Numbered from the stretch's first letter, positions 15,577-25,361 are shown. The stretch is DNA of 64,000 nucleotides from Algibacter pectinivorans (GCF_900112595.1 NZ_FOMI01000012.1:1-64000), one strand, 5' to 3'. A program made the numbers and translations. The notes: generated by a model from the letters alone, not told the origin.

Positions 15577-16347
15577 TTATGGTTTTTCAAACATTGTTTT
15601 ATCAATATTTATTCCAAATTTTATATTGGTCCAGTTTGTAATTGTATAGTTGTTATCCTTAGGCTTTCCTTCCCAAGTTGCAGATACATATTTACGCTTT
15701 GAAGGTATCTTGATACCATTTATTGTTTCATAATCAAATGTCATTAAATTAGGCTCTAAAAGTCCAAAAGCTACAACTGTAAACAAAAATTGGTCTATTG
15801 TTTTAGTTTCTTTGTTAATATATAGTATGTAAGTATCTTGTGCATCACCTACTGTGTCGCCAAATGTTATTTTTACTCGATTATAATCATTTCCATTTAC
15901 TTTTTGGTCTGAAAGTTTTTCATAGTTTACGCCATCATCTAATAATTTGAAAAACATAGAGAACCAATAATAATTGGTTTTTCTAAGAAATCGTGCAACG
16001 CCATTTGCTTGTTGGTCGTCCGATACTTTTCCGTCAAAAGTTACCCAAGCATCTTTACCATTGTATCCTTCTATAACTTTACCATTTGCGCCTGTTAAAC
16101 TGTGTGTTTTATAAGATGCATGAGATAACTCACCATCAAAAACATACGTTTCGTGTGCAATTAAAGTTGTTGCGCCTTCTCCTGGAGGGGTGCGATACTC
16201 TAAATCATATTCTACAGAGCCTAAGTTATAGAAGTTTTGTTTTCCGCCAATGGCCTCTATTGCTTGCGCTACCAATTCTTTTCCTGTTTGCGCACTTGCT
16301 ATACTAGAAATTACTACTAATACTAATGTGAAAATTATTTTTTTCAT
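15577..16347 (-). CDS. Secreted protein of unknown function, DUF6503-like
   Basis: 256 aa with a signal peptide (MKKIIFTLVLVVISSIASAQ). The mature protein starts GKELVAQAIEAIGGKQNFYN, a helix typical of LolA/LppX-fold periplasmic proteins in Bacteroidetes, followed by many beta strands (YVFDGELSHASY, YEKLSDQKVNGNDYNRVKIT, TFDYETINGIKIPSKRKYV). The family is close to DUF6503 as remembered; a lipid- or lipoprotein-handling fold is plausible, the role unknown. It is a single gene with its own terminator, outside the defence-like island and the zinc operon. Confidence 0.7.
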   Translation of the reverse strand: MKKIIFTLVLVVISSIASAQTGKELVAQAIEAIGGKQNFYNLGSVEYDLEYRTPPGEGATTLIAHETYVFDGELSHASYKTHSLTGANGKVIEGYNGKDAWVTFDGKVSDDQQANGVARFLRKTNYYWFSMFFKLLDDGVNYEKLSDQKVNGNDYNRVKITFGDTVGDAQDTYILYINKETKTIDQFLFTVVAFGLLEPNLMTFDYETINGIKIPSKRKYVSATWEGKPKDNNYTITNWTNIKFGINIDKTMFEKP

Positions 16348-16724
16348 TTTAATGGTTTTTAATTAAGTGTTTTATATTAAGAATTTATTTCCATTTGATA
16401 CTACAACCAATACTAGGTTATTGGTCTACAAAAACTTTTTTATTCACTACTATAGCATCTACAGTTTTAATAATAAAGCTTCTAATGTTTTCGACCATCT
16501 ATATAACTCAACGCCCTTTTTTTTGATTAGAATTTATATGGTGTTTTGTCATTTTTAAATAATTGAGTTTCAAAAATACAATTATAAACGAACAATCTAT
16601 TATTATGTAAAAACTTAGCTAATAAGTATAAGCTATATAGTTTAATATTTTTAAAATAAAAACTGCTTATATGCGAATATAGCTCCACAAATCAAGAATC
16701 CTTTCCTTTCTAATTATATTTCAT
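16348..16724. other. Intergenic region, 377 bp
   Basis: AT-rich gap between the DUF6503-like gene start and the end of the zinc-related operon. TATTATGTAA at 16601-16610 partly matches the R-main terminal repeat, but its continuation does not. No gene, strong hairpin or other repeat was seen. Confidence 0.5.
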
Positions 16725-17162
16725 TTATTTTACTAAGGTTGCCACACAGTTTGTTAAAATATAATTAAAGTGTTCTATGTCATCGGAATTTAATTTTAAT
16801 GTACCAGTTACAGAAATAATGTCGTCTGTTTTAAAGGTTTGATTAGATAAAAATTTAAGCTCTATAGCTGTTTCCGGCCCTCCTACACCACAAAAAAAAC
16901 AGGAAGACATTGGACCTTTTGATAAGATATAAATTTTGTCTTTGGGATCTATATTTAAGAAATACCCTAATATAGTTATTTGTTTACTTTCTAGTTCTTT
17001 AATAGACGCCATAAATTTTGGATACAAAAAATATGCATCATATTGTGAAAAATATTTTTCTGTAAATTGTACTTTAGACAAATCTTCCCAAGTTATCTTT
17101 TTTTGACTAGTGCAAACACTAGTAGAAAGAAGAATAAATAATGCTAAAATTTTATTTTTCAT
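16725..17162 (-). CDS. Periplasmic DUF3299-like protein of the zinc-starvation operon
   Basis: 145 aa with a signal peptide (MKNKILALFILLSTSVCTSQ). The mature part has an OB-fold-like pattern (ITILGYFLNI, ISVTGTLKLN) and a Cys motif GPMSSCFFCGVGGPETAIEL, as in DUF3299 proteins. In Pseudomonas aeruginosa a Zur-controlled operon (PA4063-PA4066) pairs such a protein with an ABC ATPase and an FtsX-type permease carrying a His-rich segment, the same set as here. It probably handles zinc in the periplasm or envelope. It overlaps the permease gene by 11 bp and is the last gene of the operon. Confidence 0.7.
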   Translation of the reverse strand: MKNKILALFILLSTSVCTSQKKITWEDLSKVQFTEKYFSQYDAYFLYPKFMASIKELESKQITILGYFLNIDPKDKIYILSKGPMSSCFFCGVGGPETAIELKFLSNQTFKTDDIISVTGTLKLNSDDIEHFNYILTNCVATLVK

Positions 17163-18396
17163 GGCTTAAAATAGTTGAAATATTCATTTTTAAAATAGGG
17201 TAAACAGCCAATAGGATGGATAACAAAACTGCTATAAGCACCAACTTCAAGGTTAATAAAATGTCCTTATATGCTAAGTGATTAAGCACAGCATATTGAT
17301 AATTTTGCTCTAGGGTTCCTAAAAGATAGTATAAACCTAAATTTGTTAGTGTAATTCCTAATATAACGGCAAAAAGTGTAATAATAAGGCCTTCGTAAGC
17401 AACGATTTTTATTAACTGTACGTTACTCGCGCCATAAGTTCGTAAAAGGGCCAAATCAAATGAGCGTTCTGTTATCATTTTATATAAACTAATAAAAATA
17501 GTTATACCAGAAACAACTAGAATAAAGTAAGCGATCCAAGATAATGTGTTAAAGCCAACCCCCGTGTATTGGTTTAACTTTTCTAGTTCGAACTTTGGTA
17601 ATATAGCCTGCATATTGGTCTGGGTATTTATCTTTCTAGGCAGCGTTAAAAGTGCAGATGGCTTTCTAGAGGTTAGTAGCAAAGATGTTATTTCTTTGCT
17701 ATTATAGCCTTTTTGGTCGTGATCATGTTCTTTATCTATACTTTCTTCATGATGATGCAACTCATTTTCCAACTCTACCTCGTGCGTATGCACATTCCAA
17801 ACACTTTCTAAATTTGTAACAATTAAACGATCTATTACTTTTTGTGTAGGTTTTAATATGCCTACAATTGTAAATGTTTCATTATGTGTTTCTATAGCAT
17901 GCTCCATAAATCCGTGAGAACTTAAAAATGTATCGCCAATATTTAAATCTAGCCTTTTGGCAATAGAGTTTCCTAGCACTACTTCCATCGTATTTTTTAT
18001 GTGTCTCCCTTCTTGTAATTCACTATTATAAAGCGCCAAAAATGCTTTTGTTGTTCCAACAATTCGAAATCCTTTGTAGTTATCACCATAAGAAATAGGA
18101 ACTGCCGACTTAATTAAAGGGTTTTTTGCTAGTTTAAGCGCATCTTCGTACCGTATATTTCCTGTAGGACTGTCTAAATGTAGTACTGATGCTAGTACCA
18201 ATTGCAACGGACTTCCTTTTGCACCAACAACTAAATCTATCTCTCCTAAATTATTATCCATTTGATACTTAAAAGACGTTTTTAATTGTTGAACTCCCAA
18301 AAGCAAGGTAAAACTTAATGTTAAAGTAAGAATACTTAAAAGCGTGTATAATGGTTTTGATTTAAGGTTTTGTAAACTAATCTTCCAGATGTTCAT
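17152..18396 (-). CDS. FtsX/MacB-type ABC permease with His-rich loop (zinc-linked)
   Basis: 414 aa. One N-terminal transmembrane helix (PLYTLLSILTLTLSFTLLLG), a large periplasmic domain with MacB_PCD features (GEIDLVVGAKGSPLQLV), then three C-terminal helices with the FtsX core (ITERSFDLALLRTYGASNVQ). The periplasmic domain carries a His/Glu/Asp-rich insert (VHTHEVELENELHHHEESID, then KEHDHDQKGY), which suggests zinc binding. It overlaps the ATPase gene by 4 bp (ATGA). Together they should form a MacB-like transporter that moves zinc or a zinc-dependent envelope substrate; direction and substrate are inferred from the operon. Confidence 0.85.
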   Translation of the reverse strand: MNIWKISLQNLKSKPLYTLLSILTLTLSFTLLLGVQQLKTSFKYQMDNNLGEIDLVVGAKGSPLQLVLASVLHLDSPTGNIRYEDALKLAKNPLIKSAVPISYGDNYKGFRIVGTTKAFLALYNSELQEGRHIKNTMEVVLGNSIAKRLDLNIGDTFLSSHGFMEHAIETHNETFTIVGILKPTQKVIDRLIVTNLESVWNVHTHEVELENELHHHEESIDKEHDHDQKGYNSKEITSLLLTSRKPSALLTLPRKINTQTNMQAILPKFELEKLNQYTGVGFNTLSWIAYFILVVSGITIFISLYKMITERSFDLALLRTYGASNVQLIKIVAYEGLIITLFAVILGITLTNLGLYYLLGTLEQNYQYAVLNHLAYKDILLTLKLVLIAVLLSILLAVYPILKMNISTILSHEK

Positions 18397-19022
18397 AACG
18401 TAATTGCATTTTTAAAGAATGGCTTTACTCTATGATCGTGCGTAATAACAATTAAATGAGCATGTGTTTGTTTGGCTTGTTTAACAAGTAGTTCCATAAC
18501 GATTTTGCAATTATTATCATCCAAACTAGACGTGGGCTCATCTGCCAAAATAACTTTTGGTTTATGCACTACCGCTAGTGCAATAGCTAAACGTTGTAAT
18601 TGACCTTCACTTAGTTCATTTATGTTATTATTTTTGCAATCTTTTAGTCCTAATTGATTTAGTAGATTGTTAATATCCTCTATATTTACAGTTGTTTTAC
18701 TAAAAAAAAGGCGAGCACTTAAATTTTCAATAACGTTTAATGTTTTAATAGCATAACTTTTTTGAAAAACAAGTCCGACTTCTTGTCCTCGAAACGCATC
18801 TAGTTTTCTTTGAGTTAATGTATTTATTGGAACACCTTGTATAAATATTTTACCTGTAACTGGTTTTAATAAACCGGATAAAAGGTGTAAAAGTGTCGTT
18901 TTGCCTACTCCAGATTCACCTAATATAAGTAGATTTTCATGAGTTTTTAAATTTATATCGGGAAATCTAAGCGCTTCTAATTGTTGCGTATATTTGAATG
19001 TTAAATTTTCTGTTCGTAACAT
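18393..19022 (-). CDS. ABC transporter ATP-binding protein (LolD/MacB type)
   Basis: 209 aa. Walker A GESGVGKTTLL (35-45), signature LSEGQLQRLAIAL, Walker B VILADEPTSSLD and switch His in VITHDH. The length and DEPTSSLD pattern fit the LolD/MacB subfamily, whose partners are FtsX-type permeases such as the gene immediately downstream. The start is 16 bp after the stop of the COG0523 gene, so it is cotranscribed in the zinc operon. Confidence 0.9.
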   Translation of the reverse strand: MLRTENLTFKYTQQLEALRFPDINLKTHENLLILGESGVGKTTLLHLLSGLLKPVTGKIFIQGVPINTLTQRKLDAFRGQEVGLVFQKSYAIKTLNVIENLSARLFFSKTTVNIEDINNLLNQLGLKDCKNNNINELSEGQLQRLAIALAVVHKPKVILADEPTSSLDDNNCKIVMELLVKQAKQTHAHLIVITHDHRVKPFFKNAITL

Positions 19023-19037
19023 ATTAATTCAGAATTT

Positions 19038-20237
19038 CTATAAGGCTATAGGCCATTGATCTTGCGTTGAAAATAGTTGGTTTTTCCAAAGTTCAATTTC
19101 TGTATCGTTTAGCAAGCAAGCTTCTAAATTAGCAATCATTTTATCTATTTCTAAATGTTGTCCAATAAAGACCAGTTCTATTTTTCTGTCACCAAATAGA
19201 ACATGCCAATCACTCTCAATTTGTTCTTGATTTTCAGAAAATGCTGCATAGTTAATGCGTTCTGCTAAGGGCATAGAAGCCCACCATACACCTGCACTAT
19301 CCGCTTTACAAGACCCTCCTGCCGAACTCCACAATAGTGCTTGATTAGACCTTGAGGCTAACCAAAACAACCCTTTACTTCTAATAATATTTTGTGGAAA
19401 ACTCTCGTTTAAATAGTTAAGGAAACGCTCCGGATGAAATGGCCTTTTACTTCTAAAAACAAAAGAATTTATTCCATACTCCTCGGTTTCGGGAACATGT
19501 TCATTTTCTAATTCCTTTATCCAACCTGCCGAGGCTTCTGCTTTTTCATAATCAAATAGCCCTGTATTTATAATACTATTAAGCACAACTTTTGATTTAC
19601 TCGTAGTTATAATGGAAGCTTCTGGGTTTAGTTTTTGTATAATGGCGTATAATTCTTCTACTTCACTCTTTGAAACTAAATCTATTTTATTAATAATAAT
19701 AACATTGGCAAATTCTATTTGGTCGGTTAATAAATTTACAATTGTTCTATGGTCACCTTCTATGTTTGTTAGTGCTCTTGTTACTAAATAATCTGCACTA
19801 GAAAAATCCTTTAAAAAATTAAATGCGTCTACTACTGTTACCATAGTATCTATATAGCTAAATCGACTTAAATCTATTTTTCCGTCTTCACTTTCAAAAG
19901 AGAAAGTTTGTGCCACCGGCACGGGCTCACTTATACCTGTACTTTCAATTAATAAATAATCAAATTTATTTTGTAATGCTAACTTTTCTACCTCTATCAT
20001 TAAATCTTCGCGCAGTGTACAGCAAATACAACCGTTAGACATTTCTACTAACTTTTCTTCGGTTCTAGACAGTGTGTTTTCATTTTCTATCAATTGAGCA
20101 TCAATATTTACCTCACTCATATCATTTACTATAACGGCTACTTTTAGCCCTTCTTTATTGTGTAAAATATGATTTAATAATGTAGTTTTTCCTGCTCCTA
20201 AAAAACCACTTAACACGGTTACTGGTAATTTTCTCAT
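19038..20237 (-). CDS. COG0523 / CobW-family GTPase (putative zinc metallochaperone)
   Basis: 399 aa. N-terminal P-loop [18 protein letters not shown], the metal-binding motif GCICCTL (CxCC, about 72-76), [14 protein letters not shown] and a C-terminal CobW_C domain ([12 protein letters not shown]). Zur-regulated COG0523 proteins (YciC/ZagA/ZigA) deliver zinc to client enzymes when zinc is scarce, some by binding FolE; a folE gene lies in this same operon. It is 7 bp from a second COG0523 paralogue. Confidence 0.92.
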   Translation of the reverse strand: MRKLPVTVLSGFLGAGKTTLLNHILHNKEGLKVAVIVNDMSEVNIDAQLIENENTLSRTEEKLVEMSNGCICCTLREDLMIEVEKLALQNKFDYLLIESTGISEPVPVAQTFSFESEDGKIDLSRFSYIDTMVTVVDAFNFLKDFSSADYLVTRALTNIEGDHRTIVNLLTDQIEFANVIIINKIDLVSKSEVEELYAIIQKLNPEASIITTSKSKVVLNSIINTGLFDYEKAEASAGWIKELENEHVPETEEYGINSFVFRSKRPFHPERFLNYLNESFPQNIIRSKGLFWLASRSNQALLWSSAGGSCKADSAGVWWASMPLAERINYAAFSENQEQIESDWHVLFGDRKIELVFIGQHLEIDKMIANLEACLLNDTEIELWKNQLFSTQDQWPIAL

Positions 20238-20244
20238 GTTTATA

Positions 20245-21147
20245 TTATTTTTTTTCTAGGCTAATTTTAATAGCATGTTTTAAAAGGTTAGGCGTACTAC
20301 CTGGTCCTATGGTTAATAGTTTAGAACCTGTAATTGGAATACCATTAAATGGGCGTACAAAAACTTCTCCATCAGGGTTTCTTTCAAAATAAGTATAGGT
20401 CTTCTCTCCATCTATTATAGTACATCCTTTTACCCTAAGTATACTTTTAGGTAGTTCTGCACAAATGCTATATATAGCTTTTGAACTTGGTAAATTTGGT
20501 AAATCTGTAGAGCAAGAAGACCAATGTGCCTTTTTATGATCTAGTTTTTTTACCGTATTACTACTAGACTTAAGCTCTGGAAAAAGAGTTACATCTAAAT
20601 TTTCTAAATGCATTAGTTTACCTGTTGGATTATATTTTTTTATATCCTCTATAACAACTAACTCTCTTTGTTTTGTAACTTTTTCGAGATGTGTTAGTAT
20701 AATTAGAGAGGATATTTGAATTTGATTCCTTTCTAGTTCGTTATGTTCGCCCCTACGCTGCCAATTATTAACATCTACTACAGATATTTGAATAGGTGGT
20801 AAATACCTTTTAAGTAATCCTACCCCCAAAAACTCCATTAAAGAGCATGCGTCTGTTGTACCGTTTGCTTCAATAAGGGTTATTCCATTTAAACGCTCGG
20901 GAAGTTTATTTACAGTATCACGCAACTCCATGATTCCGGTACAACAAATACAACTACCACTTAATGCCTTAATAGCTTTTAATTCTAATTTATTAGATAG
21001 TTGTTGAGCATCAATATTAGCATTTTCATAATCATTAAGAATAACAAAAGGATCCCATCCTTTATCAATAAAACTACTTATCAAAAATTTTAATAATGTA
21101 GTTTTCCCTGCACCTAAAAACCCAACTACTGTTATAATGGCCTCCAT
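20245..21147 (-). CDS. Second COG0523 / CobW-like GTPase, shorter paralogue
   Basis: 300 aa. P-loop [17 protein letters not shown], the Cys motif [12 protein letters not shown], a degenerate IEANGTTD in place of IESTG, and a reduced C-terminal domain. It differs from the 399-aa neighbour mainly by the shorter C-terminus and by an altered guanine-specificity region (THLEK where NKxD is expected, about residue 155), so nucleotide preference may differ. It probably serves a different client under the same zinc control. Confidence 0.87.
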   Translation of the reverse strand: MEAIITVVGFLGAGKTTLLKFLISSFIDKGWDPFVILNDYENANIDAQQLSNKLELKAIKALSGSCICCTGIMELRDTVNKLPERLNGITLIEANGTTDACSLMEFLGVGLLKRYLPPIQISVVDVNNWQRRGEHNELERNQIQISSLIILTHLEKVTKQRELVVIEDIKKYNPTGKLMHLENLDVTLFPELKSSSNTVKKLDHKKAHWSSCSTDLPNLPSSKAIYSICAELPKSILRVKGCTIIDGEKTYTYFERNPDGEVFVRPFNGIPITGSKLLTIGPGSTPNLLKHAIKISLEKK

Positions 21148-21247
21148 TAATCACTTTTTTTATTTTCTAAAACAAATTACTATTTACCATATAGTTTTTA
21201 ATTAGATAAACAGCTATAAACCTTTACATTATAAACAAAAAAGGTAT

Positions 21248-22936
21248 TTATATTATGTTTTCTATTTTATCTAGTTTATTCATCTTTTCAATTAAATTAC
21301 CTTTTATAGCTACTACTGCCGATTTTGGAATATTGTCTTTATCAAAAGGCCACGTACTAGTTGGATTTTTTATATCTTTCGTTTCTTCTCCTGGGTGTTG
21401 TACACTTAAAAATAAGGTTTTACCATCTGGCGAAAACCAAGGCCCCGTAAGTTCTGCATCTCTTGGTGCACTGGCTACTCTAATTACTTTTCCGGCATCT
21501 TTACCGTATCTTGGAATTACAAATAAACTATTGTTTTTAAAAGGAAAGTAAGGCTTATCTTTTTTATTCATTACGTTTCCAGACATATCTGAGGTCATCC
21601 ATAGGTTACCTGATAAATCAAAAGCTAAGTTATCAGGGCAAGAAAAACCATTAGCTTCTCCTCCTGCTTTATATGTTACTGCTTTAAATGTTAATGCATC
21701 AAACGCACCATTGGTTTCTTCAATTTTAAGAATAGAACCATGAAAATCATTTTTTGGTTTATTATTTGTTAACGTAACAAAAATATTTCCTGTAATAGGA
21801 TCTATTTCAATATCTTCGGGCCTATTTAAAGGTGTAGCTCCAATTATTTTTGCAGCTTCTCTAGCTCTTATGAGTACTTCAGTTTGATCTTTAAACTTAT
21901 TTTTTAACAGAGGCTGGCTTGCCCAATCTAAAGGTAACCATTTTCCTTTTATGGTATTGGCAACATACAAAGTACCATCTTTTAAAGAACCAGGTTTCGA
22001 TGATACAAATTTGTATAGGTGCTCGTTATTTTTATCGTCTCCGGTATATGCAACAACGCGCTTATCTTCTAGTTCATATAATGTACAACATTCATGCGCA
22101 AATCTGCCAAGCGCAATATGCTTTTGGGCAGAACCGTCTTTTGGATTTACCTCTACCACCCAACCATAATGTTCTGGCGGATAATTATAAAATTGTTCCC
22201 AACCGTAAGCATGACTTGGTATGTGCTTAGGTATATTTTCTTCATTATATATAGTTTCACCAAAAAAACCATCGTAGTTTTCTTCGCAAGTAATAAATGT
22301 TTTCCACGGTGTTATACCTCCAGAACAATTAGCTAGAGTTCCTACTACTGTACTTTTTCCTTTAATTGGCGTATCCCAATTTAGCTTTATAGTTGTTTTT
22401 GCTGTAATTCTTCTATTACGATGGTCGTTCTTTACTATACTCCATAAACCATTTTCTTCTTTAATTCGAACAATGGTTCCACCAACATTATACATTTCTT
22501 TATCAACCTGATCTTTAGTTTTATGTAGTGAAGGGTTTTTATATTTATTAGCATCAAAGTTGGAAACAAATAGCGGGTTTACATACTCATGGTTTACCCA
22601 AAGTAAGCCATCATTGGGATTATTGTCATCGAACGGAATAAAACAAGTAAAATCATTATTGAATCCAAACGTATCTGTATCATTTATCGTATCGCCCCAC
22701 TTAATGATGGTGTGATAGCTAAGACCGCTAGCTAATATTAAATTATCTTTGTTAGATGCAGGAATACCTCTTAAAATTACGGATTTCAATACATCTAATC
22801 TTTCATTAGGTATTTTTATAAATTCATTGGAAGGGGTGCTTATACTACCACAACTCACTAAAAATTTAGGAAAAACAACAGTACCAAGGCCTACTTTCCC
22901 TATAAAGGAAATGAATTCTCTACGATTATAAGACAT
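21248..22936 (-). CDS. phoX: PhoX-type alkaline phosphatase, Tat-exported
   Basis: 562 aa. The N-terminus has a twin-arginine-like signal NRREFISFIGKVGLG. The PhoX/DUF839 body shows DGLLWVNHEY, FITCEENYDGFFGE (metal-binding Cys/Glu region), HYGWVVEVNP, GRFAHECCTL and LNRPEDIEIDP. PhoX enzymes hydrolyse phosphomonoesters outside the cytoplasm using Ca and Fe instead of zinc. Its place in a zinc-starvation operon suggests a zinc-sparing substitute for PhoA, or that it obtains phosphate when zinc is limiting. The start is 9 bp from the stop of the upstream unknown gene; a 100-bp gap separates it from the COG0523 gene. Confidence 0.85.
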   Translation of the reverse strand: MSYNRREFISFIGKVGLGTVVFPKFLVSCGSISTPSNEFIKIPNERLDVLKSVILRGIPASNKDNLILASGLSYHTIIKWGDTINDTDTFGFNNDFTCFIPFDDNNPNDGLLWVNHEYVNPLFVSNFDANKYKNPSLHKTKDQVDKEMYNVGGTIVRIKEENGLWSIVKNDHRNRRITAKTTIKLNWDTPIKGKSTVVGTLANCSGGITPWKTFITCEENYDGFFGETIYNEENIPKHIPSHAYGWEQFYNYPPEHYGWVVEVNPKDGSAQKHIALGRFAHECCTLYELEDKRVVAYTGDDKNNEHLYKFVSSKPGSLKDGTLYVANTIKGKWLPLDWASQPLLKNKFKDQTEVLIRAREAAKIIGATPLNRPEDIEIDPITGNIFVTLTNNKPKNDFHGSILKIEETNGAFDALTFKAVTYKAGGEANGFSCPDNLAFDLSGNLWMTSDMSGNVMNKKDKPYFPFKNNSLFVIPRYGKDAGKVIRVASAPRDAELTGPWFSPDGKTLFLSVQHPGEETKDIKNPTSTWPFDKDNIPKSAVVAIKGNLIEKMNKLDKIENII

Positions 22937-22945
22937 GTTTATTTT

Positions 22946-23443
22946 TTAATTAAATTGAAACTTTTCTTTGCATATTAAATTTGAATAGATAGGATGAAAT
23001 TTATCTTCACTTTGATTATAAATCTTACCCTTAATAATTATTTTCTTTTGTAATAAAAGAGGTTTTAAATCTAAACATAACTTATTTATTTTATGATTTA
23101 AATAATAAGAGAAAAGTAAATGTTTGGAGTAATTGTTAGCCCAATATTTAGAATGTTGTTTTTGTTTTTCAATATTTTTATGTAGTCTTTTTAACCCTAC
23201 TATATTTTTAAAATATTGACTTTCTAACGCATCTAAAATAATTTTATTTTCGTTAGAGAGTATAAAATATATATTACTAATATTTTTGGCAAGTATTAGT
23301 TGCTCAAGGCTTTTCATTGTTTCTTCATCTGTAGAAAATGTATTACCCAAAGAGGTGTAAAAATAATTATCGTAACTATATACTGTATTAATTAGGTATT
23401 CTAAATTATCGGTAGGACATAAAAGAAAAAGACTATTTTGCAT
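22946..23443 (-). CDS. Unknown 165-aa protein in zinc operon, possibly degenerate beta-carbonic-anhydrase-like
   Basis: No signal peptide or membrane segment; Lys/Asn/Tyr-rich. The stretch YFYTSLGNTF, then SLEQLILAKNISNIYFILSN, loosely follows the beta-carbonic-anhydrase order (dlFVIRNAGN, then SLEYAV..L.V..I.V.GH..CG), but the zinc-binding His and Cys are absent. This similarity was judged by eye and is weak. It lies between phoX and the LCIB-like carbonic anhydrase (about 40 bp from the latter), so a regulatory or scaffold partner of that enzyme is one idea. Confidence 0.6.
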   Translation of the reverse strand: MQNSLFLLCPTDNLEYLINTVYSYDNYFYTSLGNTFSTDEETMKSLEQLILAKNISNIYFILSNENKIILDALESQYFKNIVGLKRLHKNIEKQKQHSKYWANNYSKHLLFSYYLNHKINKLCLDLKPLLLQKKIIIKGKIYNQSEDKFHPIYSNLICKEKFQFN

Positions 23444-23483
23444 TAAAAAAAAGTATAATTATTTGAATTGATGTAGCACATTT

Positions 23484-24248
23484 CTATAAGTTTTTAAATG
23501 CTTCGGTTTCTAGAATAGATACGGATTCAAAATTATTTGGTTTTTCTGTATTTACAACATCAAAATTCCTAACATCTACATAGTCATTAAATTCTTCACT
23601 AGTGTTAATAATTACGCCTCCAAGCAGAAAAATTCTTTTACATGAGAATTCTTTTATACTCATTTTTACTAATTGTTTTATTTGCTTATCTATAGCGATA
23701 TAAGTATAATCTGTAATGGCCTTTTTGGGATTTTCTGAATTAATAATATCATGCTTAAAAGGCATTAATGACTGCTCCAATTGAATTTGTTGATAATCGT
23801 AATACACGTTTTGAGGTACATAAATTGGTTCTTCGTTTTTTTTTATAAAACGTTCCAAAGCAAGCATTAATGCTCCACAACTATTTGTTAAACGCGATTG
23901 GCCTATTCTACGCATACGCCCCAATTCTCCCTCATCTGTAATACCAATATGTGGTCCGTAAAAAATAAATGCATCTCCACCATCTGGAATATGATGAGAA
24001 AAAGCTACCATACCTGTAAATCCAGAAAAAGGTAGCCCACCTAGCCCCCCCATGGTAAAAGGTCTACTTAATACTTTACGAAAATCTGTCGAAACGTTTA
24101 CATCATCTGAGCATACAGAAGTGGCGAAAAGCATTTTTTTTAAATCAGATTTATACTCTGTTTCTAAAAGAGATAAATAACTTTCTGTTATTTCGGTACC
24201 AGTTTTAGCATTTGGATAATGTTTGTTTACCGTTTCTTTAATTTTCAT
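23484..24248 (-). CDS. LCIB/LCIC-like protein (putative theta-class carbonic anhydrase)
   Basis: 254 aa. The order of motifs matches algal and bacterial LCIB proteins: SVCSDDVN (C46), FTMGGLGGLPFSGFTGM, VAFSHHIPDGGD (H85/H86), GPHIGITDEGELGR and RIGQSRLTNSCGA (C124). Cys-His-Cys is the zinc ligand set of the theta-class carbonic anhydrases. It should interconvert CO2 and bicarbonate in the cytoplasm, though many homologues lack activity. In a zinc-starvation operon it may be a backup carbonic anhydrase. Its start is 21 bp from the folE stop. Confidence 0.8.
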   Translation of the reverse strand: MKIKETVNKHYPNAKTGTEITESYLSLLETEYKSDLKKMLFATSVCSDDVNVSTDFRKVLSRPFTMGGLGGLPFSGFTGMVAFSHHIPDGGDAFIFYGPHIGITDEGELGRMRRIGQSRLTNSCGALMLALERFIKKNEEPIYVPQNVYYDYQQIQLEQSLMPFKHDIINSENPKKAITDYTYIAIDKQIKQLVKMSIKEFSCKRIFLLGGVIINTSEEFNDYVDVRNFDVVNTEKPNNFESVSILETEAFKNL

Positions 24249-24269
24249 AGTTATTTACGTTTTAGTATT

Positions 24270-24935
24270 TTATAGTTGGTCTCCTTGCTTTAAAGCACTA
24301 AAGAATTCTGCTCTTACTTTGGTTTTATTAAATTCCCCATCATATTCCATAGTTGTTGTAAAACTATCTTTATCTTTTATTCCTCTAGAAGATACACAAA
24401 GGTGCTTAGCGGTAATCATTACCATAACATCCTTAGTGTTTAAAATGCCTTGAAGATCTTTTAATATTTGTAAAGACAAACGTTCTTGAACCTGTGGCCG
24501 ATGCGCGTAATAATCGACTAAACGATTAATTTTCGATAACCCAATAACTTTACCTTTTGGTATGTACGCAATATGTGCATGTCCAGTAATCGGTAAAAAA
24601 TGATGTTCACAGGATGAATCTATAGTTATATTTTGTTCAATAAGCATTTTTTTATATTGGTACTTATTTTCAAAAACCGAAAGCTTAGGCTTGTTTTTGG
24701 GGTTTAGTCCGTAAAATAATTCTTTTACATACATTTTAGCAAAACGGTATGGCGTACCAGATAAACTATCATCAGTTAAATCCAAACCTAGCTCTTCCAT
24801 TATTTTAGCAAAATGGTATTGTATATTTTCTATTTTTTCATCGTCACTTTTATCAAACGCATTGGGGGTTAAAGGAGTTTCTGTACTTGAAGATATATGA
24901 TTATCTCCTAAATTTTCTATTAAGTCTTTATTCAT
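24270..24935 (-). CDS. folE: GTP cyclohydrolase I (FolE), probably a zinc-starvation paralogue
   Basis: 221 aa. Catalytic and zinc-binding motifs are present: DSSCEHHFLP (Cys ligand and His) and AKHLCVSSRGIKD (second Cys ligand), plus the ISPKGKVIGLSK-like AYIPKGKVIGLSKINRL segment. It makes dihydroneopterin triphosphate for folate/pterins. It is the zinc-dependent type I enzyme, not FolE2, so it may be a client of the COG0523 metallochaperones of the operon. It overlaps the MerC-domain gene by 8 bp. A housekeeping folE presumably lies elsewhere. Confidence 0.92.
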   Translation of the reverse strand: MNKDLIENLGDNHISSSTETPLTPNAFDKSDDEKIENIQYHFAKIMEELGLDLTDDSLSGTPYRFAKMYVKELFYGLNPKNKPKLSVFENKYQYKKMLIEQNITIDSSCEHHFLPITGHAHIAYIPKGKVIGLSKINRLVDYYAHRPQVQERLSLQILKDLQGILNTKDVMVMITAKHLCVSSRGIKDKDSFTTTMEYDGEFNKTKVRAEFFSALKQGDQL

Positions 24936-25332
24936 TTTTTACGCAACATTTATGGCTTTTACATTGGCAATATTTTCTATTATAAAGATGTAATATTACT
25001 AATGCTAGAGCGGGTATATATATGGCACTATCGGGTAACGAAAAAAACAGTAGTTTCTCGTTAAGAATTATTAACACTAGTAGTAACCAACTTAACCATA
25101 ACATTGGTTTTATCCATTTTACCGCGGTGCTTTTTGTAGACCAGTAAATAGCAAAGAAGGAAATAATTAGAAATATATAGTCTATAGATTGCCACCACCA
25201 TGGTGCTACTTCACAACACGTTACATTACAAGTCTGTACAATAAAAATAAAAGGTGTAGCTACGCAGTGTACTAGACATAATGCACTGGCAATGGTTCCT
25301 AAAATATCTGGTTTTTCCTTTAATACTATCAT
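24928..25332 (-). CDS. MerC-domain membrane protein, first gene of the zinc operon
   Basis: About 134 aa with four hydrophobic segments and the MerC motif LCLVHCVATPF (Cys pair in the first helix), further Cys in QTCNVTCCEV, and a Cys/His-rich tail CQCKSHKCC. MerC proteins move mercury or other metals; Zur-linked homologues are thought to handle zinc. The start is set at the ATG at 25330-25332 (MIVLKEK), because a longer GTG start at 25362 would fall inside the -7 box TACATTTG. Confidence 0.8.
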   Translation of the reverse strand: MIVLKEKPDILGTIASALCLVHCVATPFIFIVQTCNVTCCEVAPWWWQSIDYIFLIISFFAIYWSTKSTAVKWIKPMLWLSWLLLVLIILNEKLLFFSLPDSAIYIPALALVILHLYNRKYCQCKSHKCCVKNE

Positions 25333-25361
25333 TAAATATATTCTTATAAACAACTTAGGCA

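Noticed and set aside
16601-16612. Another R-main terminal repeat (TATTATGTAAAA)
   Set aside because: Only 12 of 14 bases match and no R-main interior follows; such AT-rich matches can occur by chance.
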